A DNA stretch of 64,000 nucleotides from Polynucleobacter sphagniphilus. GTDB lineage: Bacteria > Pseudomonadota > Gammaproteobacteria > Burkholderiales > Burkholderiaceae. A program made the translations under genes and the position numbers. Of this stretch, positions 32,557 to 43,549 are shown piece after piece (positions within the stretch are counted from its first letter, which is position 1; every line of letters begins with the position of its first letter). The DNA lies in NCBI RefSeq assembly GCF_001953355.1, contig NZ_MPIY01000001.1, positions 62,001 to 126,000 on the forward strand, given 5' to 3'. Under the pieces are notes generated by a model. The model was not told where the DNA came from, did no database searches, and saw nothing but the letters and a program-made list of their open reading frames with translations.

Positions 32557-33514
32557 TACCTTGAATTTGGGTGTCTGCTGTTTTTGAGTCAGACCACAAT
32601 TGCCTAAATAGCGCTAGTCTCTCTGGCGCTATTTCATTTTTATCTACAGCTTCGCGAACGGCGCAATCAGGTTCACTGAGGTGTGCGCAATTATGAAAGC
32701 GACACTTGCCTAGATAATCTTTAAATTCTCTAAAGGCATGTTGCAATTCGCTTACCGACATATGGGCTAAACCAAATTCCTGAAAGCCCGGAGAATCAAT
32801 CAGCGCTCCTAATTTGCCAGCCGCATTACGACCCCAAGATTGTGGCAATTCAAAATAGCGGCATGCTGTCGTGGTGTGTTTGCCAGTATCGAGTCGTACC
32901 GAATATTCTTGGGTAAGGGCGGCGGCATTGGGAACCCAGGCATTTAAGAGGCTGGATTTACCCATGCCAGATTGCCCAACAAATACGGAGACCTTGCCTT
33001 GGAGGGCGGGGCGTAGAGCATCAATTGATGCCCGATCAAATTTGGCTGACACCTCGCTCACAGGGTAGCCCATGCGAGCGTAAGGCTCAATTATTTTGCG
33101 TGCATGCGCTAAATTATCTTTGAGATCGCACTTATTCAATAGGATATGCAGGCCAATTTGATTTGCTTCTGCAGCTACAACCGCCCTACCAAGCAGGTCA
33201 GGTGAAAAAGCGGGTTGGGTTGCCAGTACTACTAAAATTTGATCGACATTAGAGGCAATTAATTTGCTTTTAAATGCATCAGAGCGATAAAGCAAATTTT
33301 CTCTAGGTTCAATCTGAATGATGCGTGCTTGATCAATCGACGTCATCTCCAGCAGCATGCGGTCACCCACGGCGCCGATATGTTGTTTCGCTGGCGTGCT
33401 TACTTGAATCAAATCGCCCTGTGGAGACTCATGACCGGTAGAATCGGTCACCAAGCGCTGCGCTAAATAGTGTCTTCCATAAGAAGCAATCAATAGCGCG
33501 TGAAATCGGTCCAT
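32501..33514 (-). CDS. rsgA: ribosome small-subunit-dependent GTPase A
   Basis: Circularly permuted GTPase: NKCDL, VGQSGMGKSSLLNAW, DSPGFQEFGL; zinc site CRFHNCAHLSEPDC. Confidence 0.95.
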   Translation of the reverse strand: MDRFHALLIASYGRHYLAQRLVTDSTGHESPQGDLIQVSTPAKQHIGAVGDRMLLEMTSIDQARIIQIEPRENLLYRSDAFKSKLIASNVDQILVVLATQPAFSPDLLGRAVVAAEANQIGLHILLNKCDLKDNLAHARKIIEPYARMGYPVSEVSAKFDRASIDALRPALQGKVSVFVGQSGMGKSSLLNAWVPNAAALTQEYSVRLDTGKHTTTACRYFELPQSWGRNAAGKLGALIDSPGFQEFGLAHMSVSELQHAFREFKDYLGKCRFHNCAHLSEPDCAVREAVDKNEIAPERLALFRQLWSDSKTADTQIQGISQAKERWSALAIKPSKR

Positions 33515-33520
33515 GCCAGA

Positions 33521-34771
33521 TTAATGAGGGCGCGCGAGGTTGGCAATGCGCAAAGGGGCTGGTGGATGGGAGCTATAGAAGGCAGTGTAGATTGGGTCTG
33601 GTGTTAAGGTTGATGCATTATCTTGATATAGCTTTACCAGCGCCGAGATTAAATCTTGCGCAGAAGATTTTTCTGCAGCAAAGTTATCCGCCTCATATTC
33701 ATGTTTGCGTGATGCCAAGCTTGATAAAGGGGTGAAGAAGAAACTAAATACTGGAGACACCAGCATAAAAAGAGCCAATGCTAGACCACCATTAAAACCA
33801 TAGGGATCAGGCATGACACCTAGGTCTAAATAAAACCATGCTTGCGTACTGAGCCAACCTAATAGGGCAAACATTCCAAAGCTCAATGCAAATGAAACCA
33901 GCAAACGCTTGCGAATGTGATTGCATTTGTAATGACCTAACTCATGCGCCAATACAGCCTCTACTTCGCCGGGATTGAGCTTCTCAATCAGGGTGTCAAA
34001 GAAGACAATGCGCTTAGCTTTGCCCATACCGGCAAAAAATGCATTGCCATGTGCGCTGCGCTTACTGCCGTCCATGACAAATAAACCTTGACTAGCAAAA
34101 TCACAGCGTTGCAATAGGGCCTCAATCTGAGTTTTTAAAGGACCGTCTTCTAGGGCCTTAAACTTATTAAATATGGGCGCAATAAAGCTTGGGAAAATCC
34201 ACTGCATGAGCAGGCTAAAGCCAGTAATGACAGCCCAAGCCCAGAGCCACCAGAGACTGCCAGCTTTGGCCATCAAGCTCAAGATTGCCCAGAGTAATGG
34301 GGTGCCAATCACAATAGCAAGTGCAATGCCTTTGATCATATCGGTAAAGAATAATTTTTTACCCATGCGATTAAAGCCAAACCGCTCTTCTAGTTGAAAT
34401 TGCTTGTACCAAGAAAATGGCAGATCAATTGCTCCAGAGATAAGGGCGATTGAACCAAGTAAAGCAATTTGCTGAATCATTCCTTCGCCAAGCCATTGGA
34501 GTAAGGCGAAATTCAGAATCTGTAAACCGCCCATGAGAGTAAAGGCAATCAATACAATAGCACTCACACCATTTTCTAAAATACCAAGACGTAATTTCGC
34601 GATAGTGTAGTCAGCTGCTTTTTGATGATCGGCCAAGGTGATCTTTTCCGCAAACTCTGTTGGTACGGATTCACGGTTTTTGGCTACATGGCGAATTTGT
34701 CGTTGAGCAAGCCAATGGCGTAGGCCAAAACTGGCGATAAAGGCGATTAGAAAAACAATTGTGAATGTCAT
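33521..34771 (-). CDS. M48-family metalloprotease (Ste24-like)
   Basis: [10 protein letters not shown] zinc motif, multiple TM segments, YEADNFAAE. Confidence 0.94.
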   Translation of the reverse strand: MTFTIVFLIAFIASFGLRHWLAQRQIRHVAKNRESVPTEFAEKITLADHQKAADYTIAKLRLGILENGVSAIVLIAFTLMGGLQILNFALLQWLGEGMIQQIALLGSIALISGAIDLPFSWYKQFQLEERFGFNRMGKKLFFTDMIKGIALAIVIGTPLLWAILSLMAKAGSLWWLWAWAVITGFSLLMQWIFPSFIAPIFNKFKALEDGPLKTQIEALLQRCDFASQGLFVMDGSKRSAHGNAFFAGMGKAKRIVFFDTLIEKLNPGEVEAVLAHELGHYKCNHIRKRLLVSFALSFGMFALLGWLSTQAWFYLDLGVMPDPYGFNGGLALALFMLVSPVFSFFFTPLSSLASRKHEYEADNFAAEKSSAQDLISALVKLYQDNASTLTPDPIYTAFYSSHPPAPLRIANLARPH

Positions 34772-34786
34772 GAGATCATTATAGAT

Positions 34787-35371
34787 ATGAGCGAAATAAG
34801 CACACCAAGCAACCCCAAAACCCCATCCCCCAGCGATAATCTCATTTGGGTGGATATGGAAATGTCAGGCTTAGACCCTGAAAAAGAACGTATTTTAGAG
34901 ATTGCCATCATTGTTACGGATGCGTATCTGAATACTATTGCCACAGCGCCAGTATGGGTTATTCATCAAGAGGATGCCCTTTTGGATGGAATGGATGCCT
35001 GGAATAAGGGCACGCATGGACGTTCTGGTCTGATTGATAAGGTGAAAGCCTCTACTTTGGATGAGGCAACAGCCGAAGCCCAGTGCATTGCCTTTTTGAA
35101 GCAATATATCAAACCAGGTATAGCGCCAATGTGTGGCAATACGATCGGTCAAGATAGGCGCTTTATGGCGCGCTACATGCCTAAGTTAGAGGCTTACTTT
35201 CATTATCGAAATATCGATGTTTCTACCCTCAAAGAGCTTTGCAAACGTTGGCACCCAGAATTGGTAAAAGGCTTTACTAAAAAGCAGGCCCACACGGCTT
35301 TAGCTGATATCGAAGAGTCTATCGAAGAGCTGAAGTACTACCGCGATACATTTATTGTGCCTTTGCCTTGA
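34787..35371 (+). CDS. orn: oligoribonuclease
   Basis: [46 protein letters not shown]. Confidence 0.97.
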   Translation: MSEISTPSNPKTPSPSDNLIWVDMEMSGLDPEKERILEIAIIVTDAYLNTIATAPVWVIHQEDALLDGMDAWNKGTHGRSGLIDKVKASTLDEATAEAQCIAFLKQYIKPGIAPMCGNTIGQDRRFMARYMPKLEAYFHYRNIDVSTLKELCKRWHPELVKGFTKKQAHTALADIEESIEELKYYRDTFIVPLP

Positions 35372-35984
35372 GGGCACTTTTTGGTCGAAAGGCCTTGATG
35401 AATGCTTCATTGGTTTGAATGTAAGGTCCACCTATCAAATCAATGCAATAAGGCACTGCCGCAAAGATTCCTGGAACAATAGATTTGCCCTCGGCATTTT
35501 TAAGACCTTCCAGCGTTTCTTGAATGGCCTTTGGTTGCCCCGGCAAATTAATCACGAGGGCAGCATGCCCAGGGATTTCTCTGAGAACAGCAGTTTGGCG
35601 AGACAGGATGGCAGTAGGGACAAAGTGCAGGCTGATTTGGCGCATTTGCTCGCCAAAACCCGGCATCTCACGCGTTCCAGCGTCCAGGGTAGCCTCAGGG
35701 GTCACATCCCGTCTAGAGGGGCCCGTACCGCCTGTGGTGAGCACCAAATGGCAGTGATGCTCATCTACTAGTTCCATAATCGCTTTCGTGATGGTTGCAC
35801 GTTCATCTGGGATTAAGCGCTCTTCAAAAAGAGATGGGTTACTGATGGCAGCGCCGAGCCAATTTTTGAGGGCGGGCAGACCCTCGTCAATATAGACACC
35901 CTGGCTTGCACGGTCTGAAATCGAAATCAGACCAATTTTGACAGTATCTTGCTGCTCGTTGTCTGGGGTTTGGTTATGCTTCAT
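35352..35984 (-). CDS. mog: molybdopterin adenylyltransferase
   Basis: [44 protein letters not shown]. Confidence 0.88.
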   Translation of the reverse strand: MKHNQTPDNEQQDTVKIGLISISDRASQGVYIDEGLPALKNWLGAAISNPSLFEERLIPDERATITKAIMELVDEHHCHLVLTTGGTGPSRRDVTPEATLDAGTREMPGFGEQMRQISLHFVPTAILSRQTAVLREIPGHAALVINLPGQPKAIQETLEGLKNAEGKSIVPGIFAAVPYCIDLIGGPYIQTNEAFIKAFRPKSALKAKAQ

Positions 35985-36010
35985 GTTTCTATTCTAGCTA
36001 TTATTAGGGT

Positions 36011-37357
36011 ATGTTCACATACACATCAAATCAGTTCCAAGAAATCATTGATTTCATGCTTAAAGAAGCGCGTCGCCGCGGAGCCTCCGATGCAGTTGCC
36101 GAGGCTTCTGAGGGTCAGGGTTTATCCGTTACGGTTCGCAAGGGTGAGGTAGAAACCATTGAACAAAGTCTGGATAAGCAGGTCGGCGTCACCGTTTTTT
36201 TGGGCCATCGTCGCGGCAATGCCAGTACCAGTGATTTCTCGGTCGATTCATTACGTGCCACTGTAGAAGCTGCGTACCATATTGCTCAGCACACTGCTGA
36301 AGATGACTGCGCGGCACCGGCAGAAAAAGATTTATTAGAAAAAAATCCACGCGATTTGGATTTATTCCATCCTTGGGCTTTAGATGCGGCACTAGCAATT
36401 GACATTGCACGTACCGCCGAAGGCGCTGCTTTTGCAGTTAGTAAGCAAATTAAAAATAGCGATGGCGCATCAGTATCAGCTCATCATGCGCATTTTATGA
36501 TGGGTACCTCTCAGGGTTTTATGGGGGGCTATCCATTTTCACGTCACTACATTTCCTGTGCGCCAATCGCAAGTGAGGGCGGTAAAAAATCTCCCATGCA
36601 ACGAGATGATTGGTATTCCAGTTCACGCATTCCTGAGCAGTTAGCTGAGCCAGCCTCCATTGGTACGTATGCCGCCCAACGCGCACTTTCCCGCCTAAAA
36701 GCAAGATCATTAAGTACCCGGCGTTGCCCAGTCATTTTTGAAGCACCTTTAGCCGCTGGATTGCTAGGTTCTTTAGTGCAAGCAGTATCGGGAGGCGCTC
36801 TCTATCGACACTCTAGTTTCTTATTGGATAGCTTGGGCAAACAAGTGCTGCCTAAACACATCAGTCTTTTTGAAAATCCCCATCTTAAGTCGATGACGGG
36901 AAGTGCGCCATTTGATGAGGAGGGTGTCAAAACCTCTCCAAGAACAGTGGTGAATAAAGGTATTTTGGAAGGTTATTTTTTATCAACTTACTCTGCGCGT
37001 AAGCTTGGTATGAAGACCACTGGCAACGCAGGCGGTTCACACCATTTAACTTTGCAGAGCCGCAAGACACCCCAAGGTGGCTTACCTGCTTTATTAAAAG
37101 AAATGGGTACCGGTTTATTGGTCACTGAATTAATGGGTCAGGGTGTGAATTATGTGACTGGTGATTATTCTCGTGGCGCATTTGGCTACTGGGTTGAGCA
37201 TGGTGAAATTCAGTATCCCGTTGAAGAGCTCACAATTGCTGGTAATTTAAGGGATATGCTATTAGACATTGAGCTCATAGGAAGTGATTCTTTAATTCGC
37301 GGTACCAAAGAAACCGGTTCGATATTGATTGGTTCAATGACGGTGGGTGGTAAGTAG
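36011..37357 (+). CDS. pmbA: metalloprotease PmbA (TldD/PmbA family)
   Basis: GLSVTVRKGEVETIEQSLDKQVGVTVFLGHRRGNASTSD, SYSRGAFGYWVEHGEI-type C-terminus. Confidence 0.94.
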   Translation: MFTYTSNQFQEIIDFMLKEARRRGASDAVAEASEGQGLSVTVRKGEVETIEQSLDKQVGVTVFLGHRRGNASTSDFSVDSLRATVEAAYHIAQHTAEDDCAAPAEKDLLEKNPRDLDLFHPWALDAALAIDIARTAEGAAFAVSKQIKNSDGASVSAHHAHFMMGTSQGFMGGYPFSRHYISCAPIASEGGKKSPMQRDDWYSSSRIPEQLAEPASIGTYAAQRALSRLKARSLSTRRCPVIFEAPLAAGLLGSLVQAVSGGALYRHSSFLLDSLGKQVLPKHISLFENPHLKSMTGSAPFDEEGVKTSPRTVVNKGILEGYFLSTYSARKLGMKTTGNAGGSHHLTLQSRKTPQGGLPALLKEMGTGLLVTELMGQGVNYVTGDYSRGAFGYWVEHGEIQYPVEELTIAGNLRDMLLDIELIGSDSLIRGTKETGSILIGSMTVGGK

Positions 37358-37388
37358 TGCCCTGGGAAAACTGAGTGGCTCAAAGGAG

Positions 37389-37417
37389 AAATGGACCCTG
37401 TTGGGCCCATTTTTTTA
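37389..37417. terminator. terminator between pmbA and folA (convergent)
   Basis: AATGGACCC TGTT GGGCCCATT followed by T tract (one A-C mismatch on +, G-U on -). Confidence 0.7.
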
Positions 37418-37903
37418 TTTTCGCTCGAGGGTGATAAATCGAAAATGAATATCACCTTCAGACCCCGGCGTCCTCTCGATTTCTTGCCAATTTTCAGGGT
37501 CAGGGATTTCAAAAAAGGTATCTCCGTCTACAATATCAATATCGATTTCTGTGAGGTATAGGCGATCTGCTTTAGCAAAACTTTGCCTAAATAGTTGTTC
37601 CCCACCAATCACAAAAACCCGTGGTGAGTCCGATAAGCGATTGAGCGCTTCATCCAAAGAGCTGGCTACTTCTGCGCCAAGCAAATGCAAATCAGTGTTT
37701 CTGCTGACCACAATATTGCGACGGCCAGGCAAAGGTCGACCAATCGATTCCCAAGTTTTTCTGCCCATGATTACTGGGTGGCCCATGGTGACGCGTTTAA
37801 AGAATTGCAAATCAGCGGAAATCTTCCACGGCATCTGATTATCTTTGCCAATGACGTGATTACGCGAGCGTGCAACGATCATAGAGATAGCAGCTTGTGT
37901 CAT
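37415..37903 (-). CDS. folA: dihydrofolate reductase
   Basis: SMIVARSRNHVIGKDNQMPWKISADLQFFKRVTMGHPVIMGRKTWESIGRPLPGRRNIVVSR. Confidence 0.97.
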   Translation of the reverse strand: MTQAAISMIVARSRNHVIGKDNQMPWKISADLQFFKRVTMGHPVIMGRKTWESIGRPLPGRRNIVVSRNTDLHLLGAEVASSLDEALNRLSDSPRVFVIGGEQLFRQSFAKADRLYLTEIDIDIVDGDTFFEIPDPENWQEIERTPGSEGDIHFRFITLERK

Positions 37904-37910
37904 CTTGTTC

Positions 37911-38705
37911 TTAAACTGCTACAGGAGCTTTAATGGGTGGATGGGATTCATATCCGACAATTTCAAAGTCTTCAAACTCATAATCAAATAATGACTCTGG
38001 TTTGCGTAAGATATTTAATGTAGGTAATGGATAAAAGCCACGCGATAGTTGTAAATCAACCTGCTCGAGGTGGTTGCTATAGAGGTGGCAATCACCGCCA
38101 GTCCAAATAAAATCACCCACTTCAAGATCGCATTGCTGAGCCACCATATGCGTCAGCAAGGCATAGCTTGCAATATTAAATGGCACGCCTAAAAAAATAT
38201 CTGCACTGCGTTGATACAGTTGGCAAGATAGCTTCCCATCGGCTACATAAAATTGAAAGAAGGCATGGCACGGTGCTAAAGCCATCCGAGGAATATCGGC
38301 AACATTCCAAGCCGAAACAATAATACGACGTGAATCTGGGTTGGTCTTAATTGTCTGAATGACCTCGGAGATCTGGTCAATATGCTGCCCATTTGGCGCA
38401 GGCCATGAGCGCCATTGGTAGCCGTAGATTGGACCTAGGTCGCCATCAGGCGCAGCCCATTCATTCCAGATTGATACACCGCGCTCTTTTAGCCAGTTAT
38501 TGTCGGTGCTCCCTTTGAGGAACCAGAGTAATTCATAGATGATTGATTTGAGATGCAGCTTTTTGGTTGTCACCATGGGAAAGCCGTCGGCTAGATTAAA
38601 CCGCATCTGATGACCGAATACAGAGATTGTGCCAGTACCGGTTCTATCGGACTTTTGAGCTCCTTTGGCAAGGACTTCCTTCATGAGGTTGTGGTATTGG
38701 CGCAT
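37911..38705 (-). CDS. thyA: thymidylate synthase
   Basis: [60 protein letters not shown]. Confidence 0.98.
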   Translation of the reverse strand: MRQYHNLMKEVLAKGAQKSDRTGTGTISVFGHQMRFNLADGFPMVTTKKLHLKSIIYELLWFLKGSTDNNWLKERGVSIWNEWAAPDGDLGPIYGYQWRSWPAPNGQHIDQISEVIQTIKTNPDSRRIIVSAWNVADIPRMALAPCHAFFQFYVADGKLSCQLYQRSADIFLGVPFNIASYALLTHMVAQQCDLEVGDFIWTGGDCHLYSNHLEQVDLQLSRGFYPLPTLNILRKPESLFDYEFEDFEIVGYESHPPIKAPVAV

Positions 38706-38742
38706 GGGACTAATTTATCAGTGATTAAGTATTAGCAAGAGC

Positions 38743-39786
38743 TTACTCGATATTGGGCGAACTAACACCAAGCGCCTTATGGAGCTTGGGCGAGGTCGTG
38801 GTGTACTGCAATGGAATCTGTTTTTCCGGTTGGAGATAGGCTGCAGCAGCAAAGGCGGCTAGAGCAGCTTCATGAAATCCTGACAAGATCAACTTCTTTT
38901 TTCCTGGATAAATATTGATGTCACCAACTGCATAGATTCCGGGAGTATTAGTTTGAAACTTTTCTGTGTCGACGGTAATTTGTTTGCGATCAATAGTTAA
39001 ACCCCAGTCAGCAATAGGTCCTAATTTTGGTGAGAGACCAAAAAAGACTAGTAAATCATCGACGGGGATTGTTTGACTTAGCCCATCAATATCGGTGACT
39101 TGAAGTGCGCAGAGACGTCCATGCATCGTCTCAAAGCTGGAGATTTGACCAATGAGCAGCGCCATCTTTTGTTTGGCGCAAAGTCTGCGCATTTCGCCAA
39201 TAGCCTTAGGCGTTGCCTTGAAATCGTCCCTGCGATGAAGGAGGGTAACGGATTTAGCTTTACCTACCAAATGCAGTGCCCAATCCAGCGCGGAATCACC
39301 GCCACCACAAATTACGATTTGCTTATCAGTAAAACGCTCGGGATCATTGACGTGATAAAAAAGTTGTTTACCTTCAAATGCTTCAATGCCCTCAAGCTTA
39401 AGGGTGCGTGGCTGAAAGGCGCCTACTCCAGCAGCAACAAAAACCGTCTTACTTAAGAATTGGTTGCCTTGTGAAGTGCTCACCAGAAAGCGCCCATCAC
39501 CTTGACGCTCAAGGCTTGCAACTTCCTGTCCCAGATGAAATTGTGGGGCAAAAGGTTCAATTTGCTTAAGTAAATTATTGGTGAGTTCTCGTCCAGTGCA
39601 AACTGGAATAGCCGGTATGTCATAGATGGGTTTATCTGGATACAACTCGATGCATTGGCCGCCTACTGCTGGCAGGGAGTCAATGACATGGCTTTTTATT
39701 TCCAGCAAACCAAGCTCAAAAACTTGGAAGAGGCCCACTGGACCTGCGCCAATAATCAGGGCATCGGTTAGTGTGGGCTGATTCAA
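38743..39786 (-). CDS. ferredoxin--NADP reductase (TrxR-like type)
   Basis: [63 protein letters not shown]. Confidence 0.92.
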   Translation of the reverse strand: MNQPTLTDALIIGAGPVGLFQVFELGLLEIKSHVIDSLPAVGGQCIELYPDKPIYDIPAIPVCTGRELTNNLLKQIEPFAPQFHLGQEVASLERQGDGRFLVSTSQGNQFLSKTVFVAAGVGAFQPRTLKLEGIEAFEGKQLFYHVNDPERFTDKQIVICGGGDSALDWALHLVGKAKSVTLLHRRDDFKATPKAIGEMRRLCAKQKMALLIGQISSFETMHGRLCALQVTDIDGLSQTIPVDDLLVFFGLSPKLGPIADWGLTIDRKQITVDTEKFQTNTPGIYAVGDINIYPGKKKLILSGFHEAALAAFAAAAYLQPEKQIPLQYTTTSPKLHKALGVSSPNIE

Positions 39787-39833
39787 ACTAAATCTCTTGG
39801 ATATAGCTTAGTGGGTGGAGAAGTAAATAAACC

Positions 39834-40157
39834 TTACTTCACCAATTGATCTAATTTATTTTTAATATCTTTCCATTCATCGGCCTCAGGCAAGGCGCCC
39901 TTAGATTTGGTAATGGAAGTCCATGAAGAAGCTAACTCTGCATTGAGCTTGATAAATTCTTGTTGATCGCCAGGTACGTCGTCTTCGGCATAAATTGCAT
40001 TGACTGGGCACTCGGGAACGCAAACGGCACAGTCGATGCATTCGTCCGGATCGATAACTAAAAAATTAGGACCTTCGCGAAAGCAGTCAACTGGGCAAAC
40101 ATCCACACAGTCGGTGTACTTGCAGCGGATACAGGATTCGGTAACAACGTAAGTCAT
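39834..40157 (-). CDS. fdxA: 7Fe ferredoxin
   Basis: [44 protein letters not shown]. Confidence 0.96.
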   Translation of the reverse strand: MTYVVTESCIRCKYTDCVDVCPVDCFREGPNFLVIDPDECIDCAVCVPECPVNAIYAEDDVPGDQQEFIKLNAELASSWTSITKSKGALPEADEWKDIKNKLDQLVK

Positions 40158-40167
40158 GGCGGAGTAG

Positions 40168-40192
40168 TTTCAATGGCCCATTGAAAATGGGC
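40168..40192 (-). promoter_or_regulatory. overlapping alternative hairpins in the putative fdxA 5' leader
   Basis: On the minus strand GCCCATT-TTC-AATGGGC overlaps TTTCAATG-GGC-CATTGAAA; possible -10 TATAAC at 40199-40204. Confidence 0.4.
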
Positions 40193-40271
40193 TGACAAGT
40201 TATAAAAATACAATTTTAGCCGAATTAGCCTATTTTTTAGGTAAAGTGAGGGCTATTACCACTTCAATTGA

Positions 40272-41288
40272 ATGCATATGAACACCTCAGCACAATCCCA
40301 TTCCCTTCAAAAACCCAAAATTTTGGTAGCAAGAGCTATTTTTCCGGATCAATTAGCAAAACTAGAGGAATCTTTTGAGGTTCAGTCAAACCAGGAAGAT
40401 CGCATTTATTCTGCAGACGAGTTAAAAAAAGCCCTGTCTGGTGTAGTCGGCGCCCTAGTTACCGGCAGCGAACGAATTGATGCAGGCGCCTTGGCCGATG
40501 CTAAAGATTTGAAAATCGTGGCCAATATTTCAGTGGGCTACAACAACTTTGATGTGCCAGCAATTACGGCGGCCGGTGTCATGGCATCCAATACTCCTGA
40601 CGTTTTAACGGATACAACTGCAGACTTTGGCTTTGCTCTTTTGATGGCTACCGCTAGACGGATTACAGAATCTGAGCATTGGGTGCGCGCAGGCAATTGG
40701 AAGCAATGGTCGCTGATCAATAATCCACTTGGGATGGACTTGCACCACACTACCATTGGCATTATTGGTATGGGGCGGATAGGTCAGGGGATTGCTAAGC
40801 GTGCCTCAGGTTTTGGTATGAATGTCATTTATCACAACCGCAGTCGTTTGCCCGAGGCAGATGAAAAAGCATGTCGTGCTACTTATGTTTCTAAAGAAGA
40901 GTTGCTAAAAACTGCCGACCATGTGGTCTTGGTGCTGCCTTACACCCCAGAAAATCATCACACTATTGGTGAGAAAGAATTAGCCCTCATGAAGCCGACT
41001 GCGACCCTCGTCAATATTGCGCGCGGTGGTATCGTAGATGACTTGGCTTTAGCGCAAGCCTTGAAGGCAAAAAAGATATTTGCAGCAGGCCTAGATGTGT
41101 TTGAGGGTGAACCAACAGTTAATCCAGAATTGCTTAAATTGAGCAATATTGTGTTGGCACCTCATATTGCTAGCGCAAGCGAAAAGACGCGCAGAGCCAT
41201 GGTGGATTTAGCGGTGAAAAATCTCACTGCAGCAGTTGCTGGAACTAAGCCACCAAGCTTAATTAATACTGAAGTCTTTAAGGGCTAA
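40272..41288 (+). CDS. D-isomer-specific 2-hydroxyacid dehydrogenase (glyoxylate/hydroxypyruvate reductase type)
   Basis: IGIIGMGRIGQGIAKRASGFGMNVIYHNR, LVNIARGGIVDDLALAQAL, FAAGLDVFEGEP. Confidence 0.92.
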   Translation: MHMNTSAQSHSLQKPKILVARAIFPDQLAKLEESFEVQSNQEDRIYSADELKKALSGVVGALVTGSERIDAGALADAKDLKIVANISVGYNNFDVPAITAAGVMASNTPDVLTDTTADFGFALLMATARRITESEHWVRAGNWKQWSLINNPLGMDLHHTTIGIIGMGRIGQGIAKRASGFGMNVIYHNRSRLPEADEKACRATYVSKEELLKTADHVVLVLPYTPENHHTIGEKELALMKPTATLVNIARGGIVDDLALAQALKAKKIFAAGLDVFEGEPTVNPELLKLSNIVLAPHIASASEKTRRAMVDLAVKNLTAAVAGTKPPSLINTEVFKG

Positions 41289-41297
41289 GTAAGAAAT

Positions 41298-41328
41298 AAA
41301 TCGAAGCCGATTTATTCGGTTTCGATTT
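41298..41328. terminator. hairpin terminator between convergent genes
   Basis: AAATCGAAGCCG ATTTATT CGGTTTCGATTT (12-bp arms, one G-U); T-rich tail on minus side. Confidence 0.65.
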
Positions 41329-41605
41329 CTTCTGGTAATTCTCTTAGGGCTACTTCAATGCCACCAAAGGTATCTGCAACCCAGTTATACACTTTGCAGG
41401 CAATCCATAAGAGCGCAAAGCCAAGCAAGGCATTCAGAATCAGGGCTGATAGAACGGTGAATCCTGGGATTGCACCATCACGGATGAAAGCCACAAATAG
41501 TGCCAAGAGCACAATTGGGAATGAGAAACAGAGATAAACCAGAACCAAGGTTTTGGCGGTATGGACTGGATCGACGAAGACAATTTCTTTTTTGGTGAGT
41601 TTCAT
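41312..41605 (-). CDS. uncharacterised two-TM membrane protein
   Basis: MKLTKKEIVFVDPVHTAKT... with two hydrophobic segments; start at 41605 avoids overlap with moeA. Confidence 0.7.
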   Translation of the reverse strand: MKLTKKEIVFVDPVHTAKTLVLVYLCFSFPIVLLALFVAFIRDGAIPGFTVLSALILNALLGFALLWIACKVYNWVADTFGGIEVALRELPEEIETE

Positions 41606-41615
41606 AGCCGCAATC

Positions 41616-42938
41616 TTAAAGCAGTCCCTCAAAAAGTGCCACATCTACCCACTCTCCTGCGGCTACATTGCCTTGCTCGTGATTGAGAATGACAAAGCAA
41701 TTTGCCTCACTCATGGAGCGTAATATGCCGGCACCTTGACTTCCAGTCAGCCTGACAGTTGGCCTGCCATCCTTATTGCGCCCTAGAATGGCGCGCTGAA
41801 ATTCTGTTCGACCCGCCTTTTTGCGAATGGGAGCTTCAGCAATAGCCTGCATCAGCGTTGGTTCAGTTTGTGAGGCGCCATTCAGAGCAAGCAGCGCTGA
41901 TTGCACAAATTGATAGAACGTCACCATGACTGCTACGGGATTTCCTGGAAGGCCAAAAAATAGCGTTCGTTTTTTATTGGCTTGCCCATCTACTGGCTTG
42001 AGTGTGCCAAAAGCCATGGGCCGACCTGGACGCATGGCAATCTTCCAAAAGCCAACATCACCCAGTTCTTGCATGATTTGTTTGGTGTAATCGGCTTCAC
42101 CCACTGAAACGCCGCCCGATGAAATCAATACGTCTGCTTGTTTGGCTGCATCACAAAAGGCTTTTTTGAGAGAGGCGGGATCATCACGGACAATCCCGCA
42201 ATCAATGATTTTGAAATTGAGGCGATTTAATAAGCCAATCAGACTATAGCGATTGCTATCGTAAATTGTCCCGGTGCTTAAAGGCTCTCCGAGTGGGCGT
42301 AATTCATCACCGGATGACAGAATTGCCACTTTTAATTGAGGGCGTAAGGGCAGCTCTTTGATACCAAGGGAGGCTGCCAAACCCAAATCAGATGGCCGTA
42401 ATATTCTTCCTGCCGATACCGCAGCCTTCCCCTTTTGTAAATCTTCACCGCGCAGACGACGATTATCGCCAGCCTTGAGCAGCTTTTTCTCAAACTCAAT
42501 AGTAGCCAGATTGTTTGATGACTCAATTATCAATTCTTGTGGAATGACGGTGTCGCATCCCGCTGGCATGAGTGCGCCTGTCATGATTTTGACGCATTGG
42601 CCACTGGAGACTACTTTATCAAATGGCTTACCAGCAAAAGCTGTGCCTACTATTTGGAGCCGAGCGAGATCGCCATCATCTTTGAGGCATGCGCCATCAA
42701 ATGCATAGCCATCCATTGCAGAATTGTCTGCTGCTGGTACATCAATAGGTGAAAGTAAATCACTACCCAAGATGCGATTAATAGATTGATCTAGAGGTGT
42801 TAATTCAAAATTAAGGGGAGTCTGCTTTTGAGCCTCCTCGAGCAATTCCTTGACTAAGTCAGCGATAGCCTCGCGGGCCTTTTCCACTGGCAAAGCAGGG
42901 TTTAAAAGTGGGGGTCTGTTAGGGGAATGCGGTTCCAT
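41616..42938 (-). CDS. moeA: molybdopterin molybdenumtransferase
   Basis: DNSAMDGYAF, VISTGDEL-like ILSSGDELRPLGEPLSTGTIYDSNRYSL, SSGGVSVGEADYTKQ, GLPGNPVAVMVTF. Confidence 0.96.
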   Translation of the reverse strand: MEPHSPNRPPLLNPALPVEKAREAIADLVKELLEEAQKQTPLNFELTPLDQSINRILGSDLLSPIDVPAADNSAMDGYAFDGACLKDDGDLARLQIVGTAFAGKPFDKVVSSGQCVKIMTGALMPAGCDTVIPQELIIESSNNLATIEFEKKLLKAGDNRRLRGEDLQKGKAAVSAGRILRPSDLGLAASLGIKELPLRPQLKVAILSSGDELRPLGEPLSTGTIYDSNRYSLIGLLNRLNFKIIDCGIVRDDPASLKKAFCDAAKQADVLISSGGVSVGEADYTKQIMQELGDVGFWKIAMRPGRPMAFGTLKPVDGQANKKRTLFFGLPGNPVAVMVTFYQFVQSALLALNGASQTEPTLMQAIAEAPIRKKAGRTEFQRAILGRNKDGRPTVRLTGSQGAGILRSMSEANCFVILNHEQGNVAAGEWVDVALFEGLL

Positions 42939-42943
42939 ATAGC

Positions 42944-43549
42944 TTATTTTGCTGCATTCTCTAGTGCATGTAATTCTTCAGGCGTATTGACGTTGGCAAA
43001 AGCATCTTCATTTTCAAAGACAACGGTACTGGTGCGTAACTCTGTAAACCAGTGATCAATCTTTAAATCACCCTTGCTCAAGAAGGTGCGTAAAGAATCT
43101 GCCAAATCACTGCGCATCAAACAAAAAACCGGCTGAGCCCAATGTCTGCCATTTGCACTCTTGGTGGATGCATAAACTAGTTGTGCATTGGTCTTCTCCA
43201 GCTCTACGGCGAGCATCTGAGCTAGATCTATGGGAAGCAATGGAGAGTCACAAGGTGAAGTGAGTAGGTAAGGTGTTTGAGCTGCCTTGAGACCAGCCAA
43301 GAAACCCGCTAAAGGGCCCGCAAAGTCTGGCGTCTCATCGGCAATCACTGCGTATCCATACACTGAGTATTTTGTGATGTTGCGATTGGCGTTAATCATG
43401 ATCGGCCCAACTTGCTCCTTTAGTCGGGTAATGGCGCAGTCAATTAAAGGTTTTCCTTGAAAAGAGATTAAGCCTTTATCAATACCGCCCATGCGTTGGG
43501 CACGACCACCCGCCAAAATCAAACCAGTAATCGCTTCTTTTTTAATCAT
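42944..43549 (-). CDS. mobA: molybdenum cofactor guanylyltransferase
   Basis: ITGLILAGGRAQRMGGIDKGLISFQGKPLI; clustered with moaA and moeA. Confidence 0.94.
   Translation of the reverse strand: MIKKEAITGLILAGGRAQRMGGIDKGLISFQGKPLIDCAITRLKEQVGPIMINANRNITKYSVYGYAVIADETPDFAGPLAGFLAGLKAAQTPYLLTSPCDSPLLPIDLAQMLAVELEKTNAQLVYASTKSANGRHWAQPVFCLMRSDLADSLRTFLSKGDLKIDHWFTELRTSTVVFENEDAFANVNTPEELHALENAAK

Noticed and set aside
41606-41644. Overlap of the small membrane ORF start with moeA
   Set aside because: An internal ATG at 41605 (MKLTKKEIVF) gives a sensible non-overlapping start.
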